NCBI GenBank assembly: GCA_963691655.1
Contig: OY829326.1
Location: 58,521,776-58,585,775 of the forward strand
From: Toxonevra muliebris
Lineage: Eukaryota; Arthropoda; Insecta; Diptera; Pallopteridae
DNA: 64,000 nucleotides
Reading direction: 5' to 3'
The translations under genes were made by a program, and so were the position numbers. The notes under the pieces are model-generated. The model saw nothing but the letters and a program-made list of their open reading frames with translations. It had not been told where the DNA came from and ran no database searches. Shown here in pieces: positions 24,931 to 35,251 of this stretch (positions are counted from its first letter, which is position 1; every line of letters starts with the position of its first letter).

Positions 24931-25460
24931 ACACGCACTATTGCCACTTGTACGTATTTGAAGGGTTTTCTCACTGCCTTAGTTAATGTGTTATACTCGT
25001 AAGAGGAGGAAATTTTCATTTCATCAAAACGTAAAATGCTGATTTTGTCTTCTCGGGCGAGAGGGCTGGGTGTTTCATCACTTCGATGATGTTTTCTTAA
25101 GTCCCCTCTTCGAGTGGAAACGGAACGTACCCACTCGTTCATTGTTGTTATACTAGGCAATGGAAAACTCTTTTTCAACATGTGCCTATAGATTCTTGGA
25201 CCACCAGCATACAAAGTGATAGCTATTGAAATGTCTTGCCAAGCACAGTGAACCTTTTTTTGCGAAGTCAGCTTATGAATTTGCCGCTCAGTGAAAATTT
25301 TTGAAATGCATTCACTAAGCATATCAAATTTTTTAATCTAAATTTTGTATAATGACTTCAGCCGACAAGTTTCTTTCAATAGACCTGCATTTTCGAGAAA
25401 CAATATTTTGTATTGTTTCTGATCTATAAAAATATTTTTTTCTTTTTTTTTTTTCAAATA
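24915..25460 (-). mobile_element. P-element-like transposase relic
   Basis: The minus-strand frame contains a leucine-rich stretch (ENAGLLKETCRLKSLYKI, one stop). It continues with FTERQIHKLTSQKKVHCAW and DISIAITLYAGGPRIYRHML, then KKSFPLPSITTMNEWVRSV. This order matches the helix-turn-helix region of P-element and THAP9-type transposases. It then reads ILRFDEMKISSSYEYN, where P-type enzymes carry the first catalytic aspartate (FDEMK). The frame stops soon after at about 24925, next to the Jockey-type piece, so the catalytic domain is truncated. The open frame from 25322 to 24915 is uninterrupted for 135 codons. Family assignment is from memory of motifs. Confidence 0.75.
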
Positions 25461-25909
25461 AATGTGACATTAATGGAACGAATATAAACCTTATATTTCA
25501 CGGATCGTTCTCTCAATGAGTGAAAACCTTTCGTCATTTTTATTGGTTATGTACATGAGCACAAACGATACATAAAACCTTTCAATGCTGGAGAGCACAA
25601 ATTATATGAATTGCGTATTCACTCATGATACGTACAAATACATAATGAGTTTTTGTTTCTTTTTGTGTAAATATTTGGAATCGTTAGTGCTCCGTTCATT
25701 TAAATGTGGAGAACAAAACGAAAAGGAACGGTTCGTTATTGTTTATTTTCGTTCTCTGGCGACATTTATTCCACTCACTCAGCTTGAAATTCGTTATCTA
25801 CACATATTTGAGCATTGTCTTCAGGATTTGGAGCTCTTGACAAAAATTAAGAAATTTATTTTGAAGCAAAATTATAATCTATGTTAACAACTACTTACTG
25901 CATAACATT

Positions 25910-26310
25910 AATGTTTCCATGTTTTTCTTTAACATGGCTTATAAATTTTGACCATGACCAAAGTAAAAACTTTTCGCCACAAAAACTACATTTTATATTA
26001 AAAATCTTGCCACAATCGGTCACTTTAACCGAGCCGCAATCACGTGATTCTTGATATCTATATTTCAAACAAAACTTTTAATTTATTTCTTTCTTCAGGG
26101 TACTGCATGTGGGCCAGGCGTTTTCTCTTGCCCACATACACATTTTTCTTTTGAAAATATGCTGTACACAACCGAAATGACCTTTTCAGCCTAATATTAA
26201 GTGCCGCTTCCAGATTTTTCTTTGCGCCATCGCAAATAGGTATCCTAAATAAAGGCACCTCTTCCTGGCAATTTTTTTTTGCAGACACAGCAGGAACTCG
26301 GTTATTTTTA
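25910..26310 (-). mobile_element. THAP-like and C2H2-like zinc finger remnants upstream of the P-type relic
   Basis: At about 26300-26160 (minus strand) the frame has EVPLFRIPICDGAKKNLEAA followed by RSFRLCTAYF, in the spacing of a THAP DNA-binding domain, which is the N-terminus of P-type transposases. The expected first cysteines are obscured by an A-run frameshift. At about 25990-25910 another frame reads IKCSFCGEKF then FISHVKEKH, a C2H2-type finger. Both lie upstream of the P-like relic in the right orientation, but 450-700 bp of unreadable sequence separates them. They may be one element or two. Confidence 0.5.
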
Positions 26311-26631
26311 TATTTTTATTTGAATTATTTGTACACAAATCTATTTAAATACATATTTTTTTTCGTGATTTGATTTGCTCCGTAATATTTCTAAATTTTT
26401 ATTTTCAATGTTTTCAAATTTTTTGAACACAAATGAGCTTATTTTATTTTATTTTGAAAATAAAACTTCAAAACATGCCGCCATGTTAAAAATGAGAGCG
26501 AAAATTTGACGCTTTTGACGCTCAATACGTTGCTATTGGAATATGCGTTCGTAAAAGAGTCTGTCATTGCCACCAGTTCAACTTTGATATTAATCTATGG
26601 TAGTTACCTCCCAAATCAAATTATGTCGCAA

Positions 26632-26737
26632 CGTTCACTTATGTATCTTAAACTTTTATTTCAACTTTTTATTTCAATTTGGTTTTGAAATAACTTTCAC
26701 TTTCGTTTGTTTTTCTTTGTTTTTTTTTTTTTTAATA
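26632..26737 (+). promoter_or_regulatory. Conserved upstream block of gene A
   Basis: Contains CGTTCACTTATGTAT at 26632 and, further down, TTCACTTTCGTTTG before the ATG. The same ordered pair occurs upstream of B, C and D. It is likely the core promoter and 5' leader; the transcription start is not determined. Confidence 0.5.
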
Positions 26738-27550
26738 ATGCAATACGGTCATATATTTTATATTATTTTAATAGTAATATCTGTGCATTTTTTTCACATC
26801 GCCCACGTATACAAGTATTGCAAAGAAGATATAGAAAAGAAACTATGCCACGACAAACCACATTTCATGTGCAACGTTGAGAAAATACCAATGCGTGGAA
26901 AGTTCATGGCTACTGTGCCAATGACAAGGAAACTCCGAGAACTATTACTTGAAATGCATAATGCGATACGGAACGGTACCGCAGGTGGTTTCGCTAATGA
27001 TGTAAGAGGTGCAAAAGCGGCTGCCATGCGTGAGCTTGTCTGAGACGATGAGTTAGCATATATTGCGGAACTTCATTGTAAACGCTGTAATGGGCAACAC
27101 ACTGAATGTCATAATACTATAAAAGTTCCATTCGCTGGACAAAATACCGCTAATTAATCTTCATCTGTTTCAATGACAATTGAGAAAGTTATCATTGCAG
27201 CTTTTGCAGGTTAGCACTATGAAAGAAAATCGACAATCGATCCTGATAAACTTACACTAGTAATGGGTCCTGAGGATTTCATGCAGATACGACAATATAC
27301 GATACTCGTAAATGAACGATTAGCACGCGTGGGCTGCTCATTATCTTACTGTAATGATTGTGTTGGGAATAAACACTGTTATTTAGTGACATGCATTTAT
27401 GACAATAGCAATTTGTTGGACTATGTAGTTTATACTGCTGCTGAAGAGTCGGCAAGCAACTGCAAGATATGGGGTGTCGGCAAAAGTTTGCAGTACAAGC
27501 ATCTCTGCGCGAACAATGGCAAGAATGAGGGAGCTCTTAATAAACATTAA
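26738..27550 (+). pseudogene. Antigen 5-related CAP-family pseudogene (gene A)
   Basis: The frame keeps one register from ATG 26738 to TAA 27548-27550 and equals 270 residues, matching its intact relatives. Three nonsense codons break it: TGA at 27041-27043 (tryptophan of the conserved V-W-D-D block in the paralogues), TAA at 27155-27157, and TAG at 27212-27214 (tryptophan of the W-Y-G-E block). There are no frameshifts. The start has the same hydrophobic signal peptide (about residues 1-24), the HFMCN cysteine block, the LHEMHN-type CAP histidine region and the SASNCK C-terminus. It resembles gene D most, in protein and in 3' flank. An AATAAA lies at 27616-27621. Loss of function is inferred; sequencing error cannot be excluded for one stop but is unlikely for three. 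Confidence 0.85.
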
Positions 27551-28650
27551 TAGTAAACAAATGTCGAAAAGAGCCGTCAATTTTTTGTGAATTAAAAGAA
27601 AAAATTTGAAGTGAAAATAAAAAATTGTGTATTATTTGAGAGTTTACGCTGTGCAGTTAAATTCGGTCTTCTCAGAAAGGTTTCTGTATTTGTGTCACTA
27701 ATACAATTATTTTGATAATGATCTCAGCACTGTTTTTTCATAGTACGGTTTAATTTTTTTTTACTAAAAATCGGATAAAATCAGTAACACACTTTGTGTA
27801 CAAGTCTTATACAAGTAACACTTGTTTGTAATGCCATGAAAAAACCAAATTTTTTCCAAAGAATTAAACGATTAAAAATTCAGTGGACTCAGATTTCCCT
27901 TGTTACTTTGCAATGGAAAAAAATCGTACGAAGAAGTGAAAAATTGGTTTGGTTAGCCTCAAAAATTGGACGGAACCCATTAATTACCATGTGTAAAAGG
28001 CAACGTGGTAAAAAGTCATTATTATTATTGAGTTTATTCATTTTGTTAATTAAAAAAATACATTTTTTAAGCAAAAAATTTGCTTTTGATATTTATACAC
28101 TTTTTTCAAAATATCAAAATAATAAAACCACTGCATACTTTTAGGGTTTTTTAATAATAAAAAAACATTATTTTTATACAAAAAAAAAGATTTGTCAAAT
28201 TCTCAACATCACCTGATGTTTGAGGTTTAAATACGTAAAAAGTTTCTTTAAAATAATTAATCTAATGTAAGATTTTTCCAAATATTTCATCTAGGAAACG
28301 AAAACAAGACCGGAAAACATGTGCTTTGGATGCAACTATAAGACGACACCAAATGGTTTACAAATTCGGCACTTTCAAAATTTATATGAACTGCCCAGTG
28401 CTTTTTTCAAGATTATTTTGGAAAAGAATTTCATGCCGAGTAGAAAAAAAAGACACCCATAAATTTAAAAATTTACTTTAGCGAAGCTTTTTGAAAAGCA
28501 TAGAAGATACAGCTTTTCTCATACTGAAAGCACTACTGAAGCTTTTCCTGTGGAAACACTGGGAATTGCCAGGTGCAATCCGACGTCTTCATCGTAAGTT
28601 TTGACATTTGTTAGCATACTCAGAACATTTTGTCATTAAAGCGTAATTTG
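27551..28650. other. Noncoding DNA downstream of gene A
   Basis: The first 175 bp match the DNA just after gene D (39899-40080). A stretch at about 27855-27900 (TTAAACGATTAAAAATTCAG) resembles the DNA upstream of gene C at 33845-33890. The open frame at 27794-28144 is lysine-rich low-complexity sequence and not a gene. Confidence 0.5.
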
Positions 28651-28689
28651 TGTTGTTTACAATGCGTAGAAAAATTTATCTCGGCAAAA

Positions 28690-30547
28690 AAAATTAAATT
28701 AAATCTTGAAAATTTTCGTGCGCTTATTATGATTTTTTACATAGACTATCTCAACTACTTAATTCAATTTTTGACGATGAAGCACTTTCAAATACCACTA
28801 TTTTTCACTAGTACAGAGAACTCAATTTTAGTCGTCTTTCTCTCACCGACGATTCCCGTGAAGTTCAGCTGTTGTGGCAGAGAACATCGATGCTGTGTGA
28901 AAACTAATAAAGCAAGATCGTCATGTGACATACCATGAGATTAAGGCAAGCTTAGGCATTAGTTTCATCAGTATACATAAGATATTGCATAATCATTTGT
29001 CCATGAAAAAGGTTTGTTCTCGTTGGATTACACATAAATTGAACGACGGCTAACGATCGTGACAGGTGACGAATTATGGATCTATGCATATGAACTGGAA
29101 AATAAACAGCAGATAACTGTATGAATGTTTTAAAATAAGCCAAATCCAACAAGTTGTTTGCGCTCGAAGCACTACGAAGCAAATGGTCGCTTGTTTTTTG
29201 GAAGAACTGGTAATGTGGCAGTTTGAACGGTACCATTTGAGCAACGTAAAACGGTCACTTCTGAATTGTAAACAATCATTTGTTTGCCAGAAGTACACTA
29301 AAAAAAAAAAGTACACGAAACAGCTGTTAAAATACCATTTTTTGTTTACAATATTCAGCCAACATTAAAAAATATCAAAATTGACATTACAAAATGTAAT
29401 TATAACATAACTGAAAAATGTATAAATAATGCGAAAACAATGCAATTTTAACATAAAAAATGTAAAAGAAATAAATTATTTTATTGTAATATTGATATGA
29501 CAATAATGTTGAATTGATATGTAAATTTGATATAAATTTAACGTAGAATTAAAATGTTAAATAAAACACAATAAAGAAGTTTTTTGCAATTTATATAATT
29601 TTATTTCTGTAATAATAATTATTAATAATAATATATAAACGTAAATAGTTTCGAAAAAGTAAAATTTTTAAAACACGTTTTAGTTTATTTTATTCTTTTA
29701 TTATTATTTAAACACTTTTTCACAAATTTTTTTCACACTGTTTTTATTTAAACTATTATTGTGACTGCAAATAAATAGATACGTTCACTCTCACCCGACG
29801 AAACGCAAAACTATTTCACAATTTTAAAATATTGTCAGTTTAAATTTTTATGTTATACTTATTCAAAAAGTTTTACCAGTCTTAATTTTCAATGCTAAAC
29901 TAGCCTGTTTACATTTTGAATGTTAAATGTACACAGAATAATATCAATTTTACATGGAAAACGTATTAAGTAATGAGAAAATTTTGAATGTAATTTTAAC
30001 ATTATAATTTAATATGACAATGTAAAACAAATTATTTTCAATATGATAGTTTTAATGTTAATACAACACAAAACAGATCAATCTGATATTTTTTGCCGTT
30101 AAACTAACATTTTTGTTTTTACATTGAACATAACATTCCAAAAATATCAATTTTACATTGCACTTTTTTTTTGAGTGTATTTGACGAAATGAGGAAAAAG
30201 AGCAAACGTCATCAAATCATTCTTTATCATGACAATACGAGCTCCTGCACATCTCTTCAAAAAAAATCAAATTTTTGACCAATCAAAACGTCGAATGATG
30301 ATTCCTAATTTGGCACCCAATGATTTTTTCCCCCGGACATCAAAATAAACTTTGTGGACAACAAATTTCGACACTGGAAGAAGCTGTCAATGCGCCCCAT
30401 GTTTTGGAGATGCTCTTGAGTCAATGGAAAAACTGTTTTGACAATTGGTTTGAACCGATGCAAAAGTGTATAAATCTTGAAGTGCACATTGTGAAAAGTT
30501 ATGTCGTTTGTCATTGTGCACACATCGACAATAACTCCAATCGGTAA
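28690..30547 (+). mobile_element. mariner transposase relic, split by a MITE
   Basis: Broken frames read LSLTDDSREVQ, IKQDRHVTYHEIKASLGISF, then ILHNHLSMKKVCSRWI, VTGDELWIYAYE, and after the MITE IILYHDNTSSCTSL and LAPNDFF-like sequence, ending EAVNAPHVLEMLLSQWKNCF and MQKCINLE. These are mariner landmarks in order. All three catalytic aspartate positions can still be read (in GDE, HDN and NDFF). Multiple frameshifts and stops show it is dead. The 882 bp element at 29296-30177 lies inside. Terminal repeats of the mariner itself were not found. Confidence 0.85.
29296..30177. mobile_element. 882 bp TA-flanked MITE nested in the mariner
   Basis: Both ends begin CACT followed by a run of A and then GT (left CACTA, right CACTC, read inward). 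TA lies outside on both sides (29294-29295 and 30178-30179), the target duplication of Tc1/mariner-type elements. Removing it brings the two halves of the mariner transposase together in the expected order. The interior is about 80% A/T and rich in ACATTTTAACAT-like motifs on both strands; it encodes nothing. Confidence 0.85.
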
Positions 30548-30619
30548 TTTTGGACTGTGTGTTTGATTCTCCAGGGCGCCGCGTTAGTATGGCCCAACTT
30601 TGGGATTAAAAAAAAAAAC

Positions 30620-30940
30620 AAAAACAAAAAAAGATGCAGTACGTCAAACGGATCAGTTGGCACTTAGAAATCGTCGAGCTTATCTCTCAAAAATCAACAA
30701 CGTGATAATCTTCGACGCGCAAGAACAAATGCTTCAAGTGTTGATTTGAATCGAGTAGCGTTTCAATACAATTGCACAATTGACTGCAGATCGCATCCTT
30801 TAATTCGAATTGACCCAATGGAGGTTGTGTGCGAGCATTATGGATTGTGCTGTCTCAGTGGCAAGGTGATATTAGGCTTAACAGATCCAAGGCAAAATTC
30901 ACTATCGAATTGGATCATTGCAACCGCATGAAAACTCACA
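30620..30940 (+). mobile_element. Helitron relic (N-terminal region)
   Basis: The frame at 30746-30931 reads VAFQYNCTIDCRSHPLIRID then PMEVVCEHYGLCCLSGKVIL. This matches the conserved block that precedes the helitron-like domain in animal Helitron proteins, a C-x2-C...G-x-C-C-S-x-G-K-V pattern. About ten residues between the cysteine pairs are missing. Upstream, LRNRRAYLSKIN resembles the basic repeat region of those proteins. No Rep or helicase motifs remain. Confidence 0.6.
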
Positions 30941-32023
30941 CCGACTTTAAAAGCTTATATGAAAACAAAAAAAAAATATTTTACACAGCTAGGCTAAAAA
31001 GTTTTATATACTTACATATGTAAATATATTTTTTCACTTTCTTCAGCCTTGTTGCATTTTTCAGCAGCATCGCCTGATGCATTATCGTGATGCTAGAAAC
31101 AATTCTTATTTTTTCTGGTTCCCCAACAAATTTTTAAAAATGTTTGGCCAGCATTTTTCTGTGTACCACTTAGCACTTACCGCCTTACAAGTTTTCAGCG
31201 GAATAGCAACATAATTTTTGCCCTAGTATAGTAAATTGATATCATAAATTTCTTTGCGGACTTTTATTGTCTATCTTTAAAAGATCGATTAGCAACATTT
31301 GGGGTCCAGAAGATGAGCTGCTGTTTTGTCTAAGGATCGTTTATATTTTTTTTAAATCAAGCCTCATCATCTTACGATTTTGTGAAAAGTGTTAGATCCT
31401 CCGTTTTAAAATTTTGTAAGGAAATATTGGGCAAAACGAGCACATCCTTTTTTTTTGGTAGTCATTCAAAATTCGTGCAACCTATTTTTCCATTACTCTT
31501 CATGTATCCCAAATGGTAACACAGCCATGACATTCAAACTTAGTTCATCAGCTATCAATTCTTGGGTCAATCTTTAGTCTTCACCAAGGTCACATTAGTA
31601 TCGTCTTCCACAGAAAAATATCCGATCTGGAAACTCACTTGGAAACAATCTCAAAGAATTTACTTCATATGCATTTTGGTGATTGTAAAAAAAAATTCAG
31701 ATGACGTCAAAATCCGTAAAATATCCAATCGAATTTCATTTTACACCCCAAGGTAAAACATAAATGTTGTGGGGTGAAGACCGTTCATAGTAGATTGTTT
31801 ACAATTTATGTATAACCGTACTGGGTCATAAGATTTTGGAGAAAAATATTGTCCAATGAAAATAAGTTTAACTTACTGAAGATTACAATCTCCTAAATCC
31901 GACCTTTTTCGTGAAATTATCCATTGGAAGAATTTTTTTTATTTTTTTTTTTTGCAATAATTACTTTACTTTATAAACCATTCAAAATTTTTTATTGAAT
32001 AGTTGCTACAAATTATGTAGCAC
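30941..32023. other. Noncoding DNA upstream of gene B
   Basis: No frame shows a domain. The sequence is AT-rich with poly-T runs at 31443-31456 and 31927-31954. Confidence 0.45.
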
Positions 32024-32180
32024 CGTTCACTTACCTATGTATGTACCATGGTAGAAGTATAAATTTTTTCTACTTTACAAAAAAAAAAGTGTGACTAACA
32101 AGTTCAATTCTTCAATTTTTATTTCATTTTTATTTATTTTTGTAGTTTCTGTCATTTTCGTTTGATCTTTAAAAAAAATA
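32024..32180 (+). promoter_or_regulatory. Conserved upstream block of gene B
   Basis: TAGCACCGTTCACTTA at 32018-32033 and TTTCTGTCATTTTCGTTTG at about 32147-32165 match the pair upstream of C and D. About 70 bp extra lies between them here. Confidence 0.5.
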
Positions 32181-32990
32181 ATGCCACACGCTAATATATT
32201 TCATATTATTTTAATAATAATATCTGTAAATTTTTTTCACATCACCTACGCATACGAGTATTGCAAAGGAGGTAGAGATAAAAAACTTTGCCATGGCAAT
32301 ACACACTTCATGTGCAACATTGAGCAAATACCAATGGATGGAAAATTTATAGCTACGGTGCCAATGACAAGGAAAATCCGAGAACAATTTGTCGAAAAGC
32401 ATAATTATGTACGGAACAATACCGCATCAGGTGAAGCTGATGGTGTCACATTTCCGAAAGCGGCTGCCATGCGTGAACTTGTCTGGGACGATGAATTAGC
32501 ATATATTGCGGAAGTGCATAGTAAACGATGTAAAATAAAACACGATAGCTGTCACAATACTGTTAAAGCTCCATCCGCTGGACAAAATCTCTTCTATGGT
32601 GCTTCAACTGTTCCATGGACAGTTAATAAAACTATCACATTGACTTTTAATTCTTGGTACGGTGAAAGAAAGAAGGTGACCAATACTACGGAAATGCCGA
32701 ATAACCTGAATAGTACAGTGGTCCATGATACCGGGCACTTTACGGTCATGGTAAATGAACGAGTAGCACGTGTGGGTTGCGCATTATCTTATTGTGATTG
32801 TGGAAAGTTTAAATACTGCTATTACGTGACATGCAATTATGACTTTACCAATCTGCAGAACGGGCCAATTTATTCAACTTCTGATCAGTCGGCCAGCAAC
32901 TGCCAGAAATGGGATGTTGGCAAAAGTTCGAAGTATAAGCATCTCTGCGAGAACAATGGCGAGAATAAGGGAGCTTTCAAACAATATTAA
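32181..32990 (+). CDS. Antigen 5-related CAP-superfamily secreted protein (gene B)
   Basis: This single-exon gene encodes 269 residues, the usual size for insect antigen 5-like proteins. Residues 1-24 form a hydrophobic signal peptide ending ITYA, with cleavage likely before YEYC. The CAP domain follows: K-H-N at 73-75, ELVWDDELA at 99-107, HDSC at 121-124, GQN at 134-136, WYGE at 159-162, GHFT at 185-188 and VGCA at 198-201. The two histidines and the glutamate fit the CAP cavity residues. Twelve cysteines (28, 37, 45, 117, 124, 200, 205, 207, 213, 218, 241, 256) suggest an extracellular disulphide-rich protein. Potential N-glycosylation sites include NNT, NKT, NTT and NST. No enzymatic role is established for the family in flies; relatives occur in saliva, venom, haemolymph and the male tract. 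The start is the first ATG after the conserved leader. An AATAAA lies at 33051-33056. The name 'venom allergen' is a family label and not a claim about toxicity. Confidence 0.92.
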   Translation: MPHANIFHIILIIISVNFFHITYAYEYCKGGRDKKLCHGNTHFMCNIEQIPMDGKFIATVPMTRKIREQFVEKHNYVRNNTASGEADGVTFPKAAAMRELVWDDELAYIAEVHSKRCKIKHDSCHNTVKAPSAGQNLFYGASTVPWTVNKTITLTFNSWYGERKKVTNTTEMPNNLNSTVVHDTGHFTVMVNERVARVGCALSYCDCGKFKYCYYVTCNYDFTNLQNGPIYSTSDQSASNCQKWDVGKSSKYKHLCENNGENKGAFKQY

Positions 32991-34003
32991 TATTAAACAA
33001 ATTGCGAAAATAATATTTTGTAATATGTATATTTTTTATAGATCAAGTTAAATAAATTACATACTATTCACTATGAGGCCAAAAGCAAAACAAAAAAATT
33101 CACTTTTTTTGATAAAATAAGTTGAAAATCGTTTTTTCCTCGATTTTCGTTCAATATCGCAAAAATGGATTGTTTTGACGCTGTGTCATGTTCTGAGACT
33201 GTAAGTTTATATTAAAATAAAAACCCACATTTTTTTTTCTTATATCCATATAAGATTTTTGCTCCAAATGCCAGTTTTTGGGAGTTTCTGGCGAAAAAGA
33301 CCGATATGACTTTGCAGTGTTTTTTACATCTTTTCCATAAAAAAATTCTCAGGCGTAAACATCGAAAAAGGCACGGTAATATCCCAACAAGACAGAACAC
33401 GCCAATTCATGAGCAACAAAAACCGACCAGCTTCAACGGGCTGTACCGAACGTCCAACTAGGACTTATGGAAAATGATATATAGCGGTTTTTATTGTTAG
33501 GTCAAGTACTTTTCAGCTATCATATTCATTACGCTGGATACGAACATGTCCTCATATATGGTTGCTCAGTGTTATTTGTGCGCTCTAAGAAAATTACTAT
33601 TATTTGTCCTGTGAAATTCTGCGAATAGGCTAATGGAAATCAAAGAAGTAAAAAATTAAAACTGTAGTAACTAATATTTAAAATATTTTCAAAATTTTTG
33701 CTGTTGAATTAATTTTTCAAGAAAAATTTATCCCCTTTATCCTCCTTATACATATGCTATTGCTCTATACAATCTAGGTATCTAGGAACGGTTCTTTGAA
33801 ATGCCTTTTATTAGGCATTATGTATTGGAATATTTTTTGTCGAAGAAATGAACAACTAAAAACTCAGCGGGACCAAATTATCTTAAAATTGATCCTCATA
33901 ACCCAAGTATTAGCATTTTTAGTGCTCTTGCAGATCCCTGTTCGAAATCTGCTCACACTTTTTTGGATGAATAGCTACTTGCCAAATGCGAGCTATTTAG
34001 CAC
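32991..34003. repeat. Intergenic duplication unit between B and C
   Basis: 33070-33175 (beginning GAGGCCAAAAGCAAAA) recurs after gene C at 35005-35110. 33181-33480, with TGTCATGTTCTGAGAC and GACAGAACACGCCAATTCAT, recurs at 37675-38000 upstream of gene D. 33785-34003 recurs at 38341-38991 with a LINE inserted. These blocks show that whole gene-plus-flank units were duplicated. Confidence 0.75.
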
Positions 34004-34088
34004 CGTTCACTTATGTATTTTTTTCAATTTTTATTCCAATTTGCTTTTGTAATTTCTGTCATTTTTGTTCGTATTTTTTTTTTAAATA
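34004..34088 (+). promoter_or_regulatory. Conserved upstream block of gene C
   Basis: CGTTCACTTATGTATTTT at 34004 and TTTCTGTCATTTTTGTTCG just before the ATG. The spacing to the ATG is 85 bp, close to gene D (91 bp). TCATT near the second motif could serve as an insect initiator; this is inference. Confidence 0.5.
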
Positions 34089-34901
34089 ATGCCACACGCT
34101 CATACAATTTATATTATTTTAATAATAATATCTGTGTATTTTTTTCACATCCCCTACGCATACGAATATTGCAAAGGAGGTAAAGAGGAGGAACTATGCA
34201 AGGAAAAACCACACTTCATGTGCAACATTGAGAAAATACCAATGGGTGCGAAATTCAGAGCTACGGTGCCAATGACAAGGAAACTCCGAGAAAAATTTAT
34301 CGAAAAGCATAATTATGTACGGAACAATACCGCATCAGGTGAAGCTGATGGTGTCACATTTCCGAAAGCGGCTGCCATGCGTGAACTTGTCTGGGACGAT
34401 GAATTAGCATATATTGCAGAAGTGCATAGTAAACGCTGTAATATGGAACACGATCAATGTCACAATACTGTTAAGGCTCCATTCGCTGGACAAAATCTCG
34501 CATATTCTGCTTCATCTGTTGCATTGACAATTGATCAAGCTATCGAAACGGCTTTTAATGGTTGGTACGGTGAAAGAAACAAGGTATCTAATCCTGAGCA
34601 AATGCCGCATAAAATGAATATTGATGAGCTCAAGGATATCGGGCACTTTACGGTCATGGTAAATGAACGAGTAGCACGTGTGGGTTGCGCATTATCTTTC
34701 TGTAAAGATTGTGGGCTTGAATTCTGTTATTACATAACATGCAATTATGACAATACCAATATGCGGGACTGGCTAATTTATACAACTTCTCAGCAGTCGG
34801 CAAGCAACTGCAAGAAATGGGATGTTGACAGAAGTTCGAAGTATAAGCATCTCTGCGAAAACAATGGCAAGAATAAGGCAGCTGCTAATGAACATCAATA
34901 G
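34089..34901 (+). CDS. Antigen 5-related CAP-superfamily secreted protein (gene C)
   Basis: Single exon, 270 residues, signal peptide about 1-24 (ending IPYA). CAP landmarks sit at the same residue numbers as in gene B: K-H-N 73-75, WDDELA 102-107, HDQC 121-124, GQN 134-136, WYGE 159-162, GHFT 185-188, VGCA 198-201. C-terminal SASNC and KYKHLC blocks carry the last disulphide cysteines. It is closest to gene B, but the segment at about residues 137-183 is strongly diverged, while 118 bp upstream of it are identical to B. A canonical AATAAA lies at 34941-34946. The likely role is as a secreted protein of unknown function. The reading frame is intact, and its retention next to a pseudogene suggests selection. 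Confidence 0.92.
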   Translation: MPHAHTIYIILIIISVYFFHIPYAYEYCKGGKEEELCKEKPHFMCNIEKIPMGAKFRATVPMTRKLREKFIEKHNYVRNNTASGEADGVTFPKAAAMRELVWDDELAYIAEVHSKRCNMEHDQCHNTVKAPFAGQNLAYSASSVALTIDQAIETAFNGWYGERNKVSNPEQMPHKMNIDELKDIGHFTVMVNERVARVGCALSFCKDCGLEFCYYITCNYDNTNMRDWLIYTTSQQSASNCKKWDVDRSSKYKHLCENNGKNKAAANEHQ

Positions 34902-35004
34902 TATACAAATTTCGAAAAGAGCCGTCAACTTTGTGCTTAAAATAAAATTATTATAATATATTTCTCATAGATCAAATTTTTATTTAAAACTAAATAAAAT
35001 CAAT

Positions 35005-35251
35005 TACTGTGAGGCCAAAAGCAAAATAAAAAAAAATTAACTTTTTGGTAGAATATTTTCGAAAATCATTTTTTCCTCCGTTTTCGTTCAATATCGCAAA
35101 AATGGATGGTTTTAAGGTATAATCTCACTTTAGAATTTTCTAAAAATCAATTTTTTTTTTTTACATAATTTTATTCCTTAGTATGTTTAGAAAATACTCT
35201 TATTTTTTTTTTTTTAAATATCTAATATTTTTTCAGTTATATATGTATATA
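35005..35251. repeat. Downstream block shared with gene B, then Tc1 target
   Basis: 35005-35110 matches 33070-33175 closely. The following AT-rich DNA runs to the TA target of the Tc1 relic at 35250-35251. Confidence 0.65.

Noticed and set aside
25585..25887. Plus-strand open frame of 100 codons
   Set aside because: It lies between P-type remnants that read on the other strand and shows no domain.
33796..34089. Open frame just upstream of gene C as a separate gene or first exon
   Set aside because: It is part of the duplicated noncoding flank, is not conserved in frame upstream of gene D, and gene C is complete without it.
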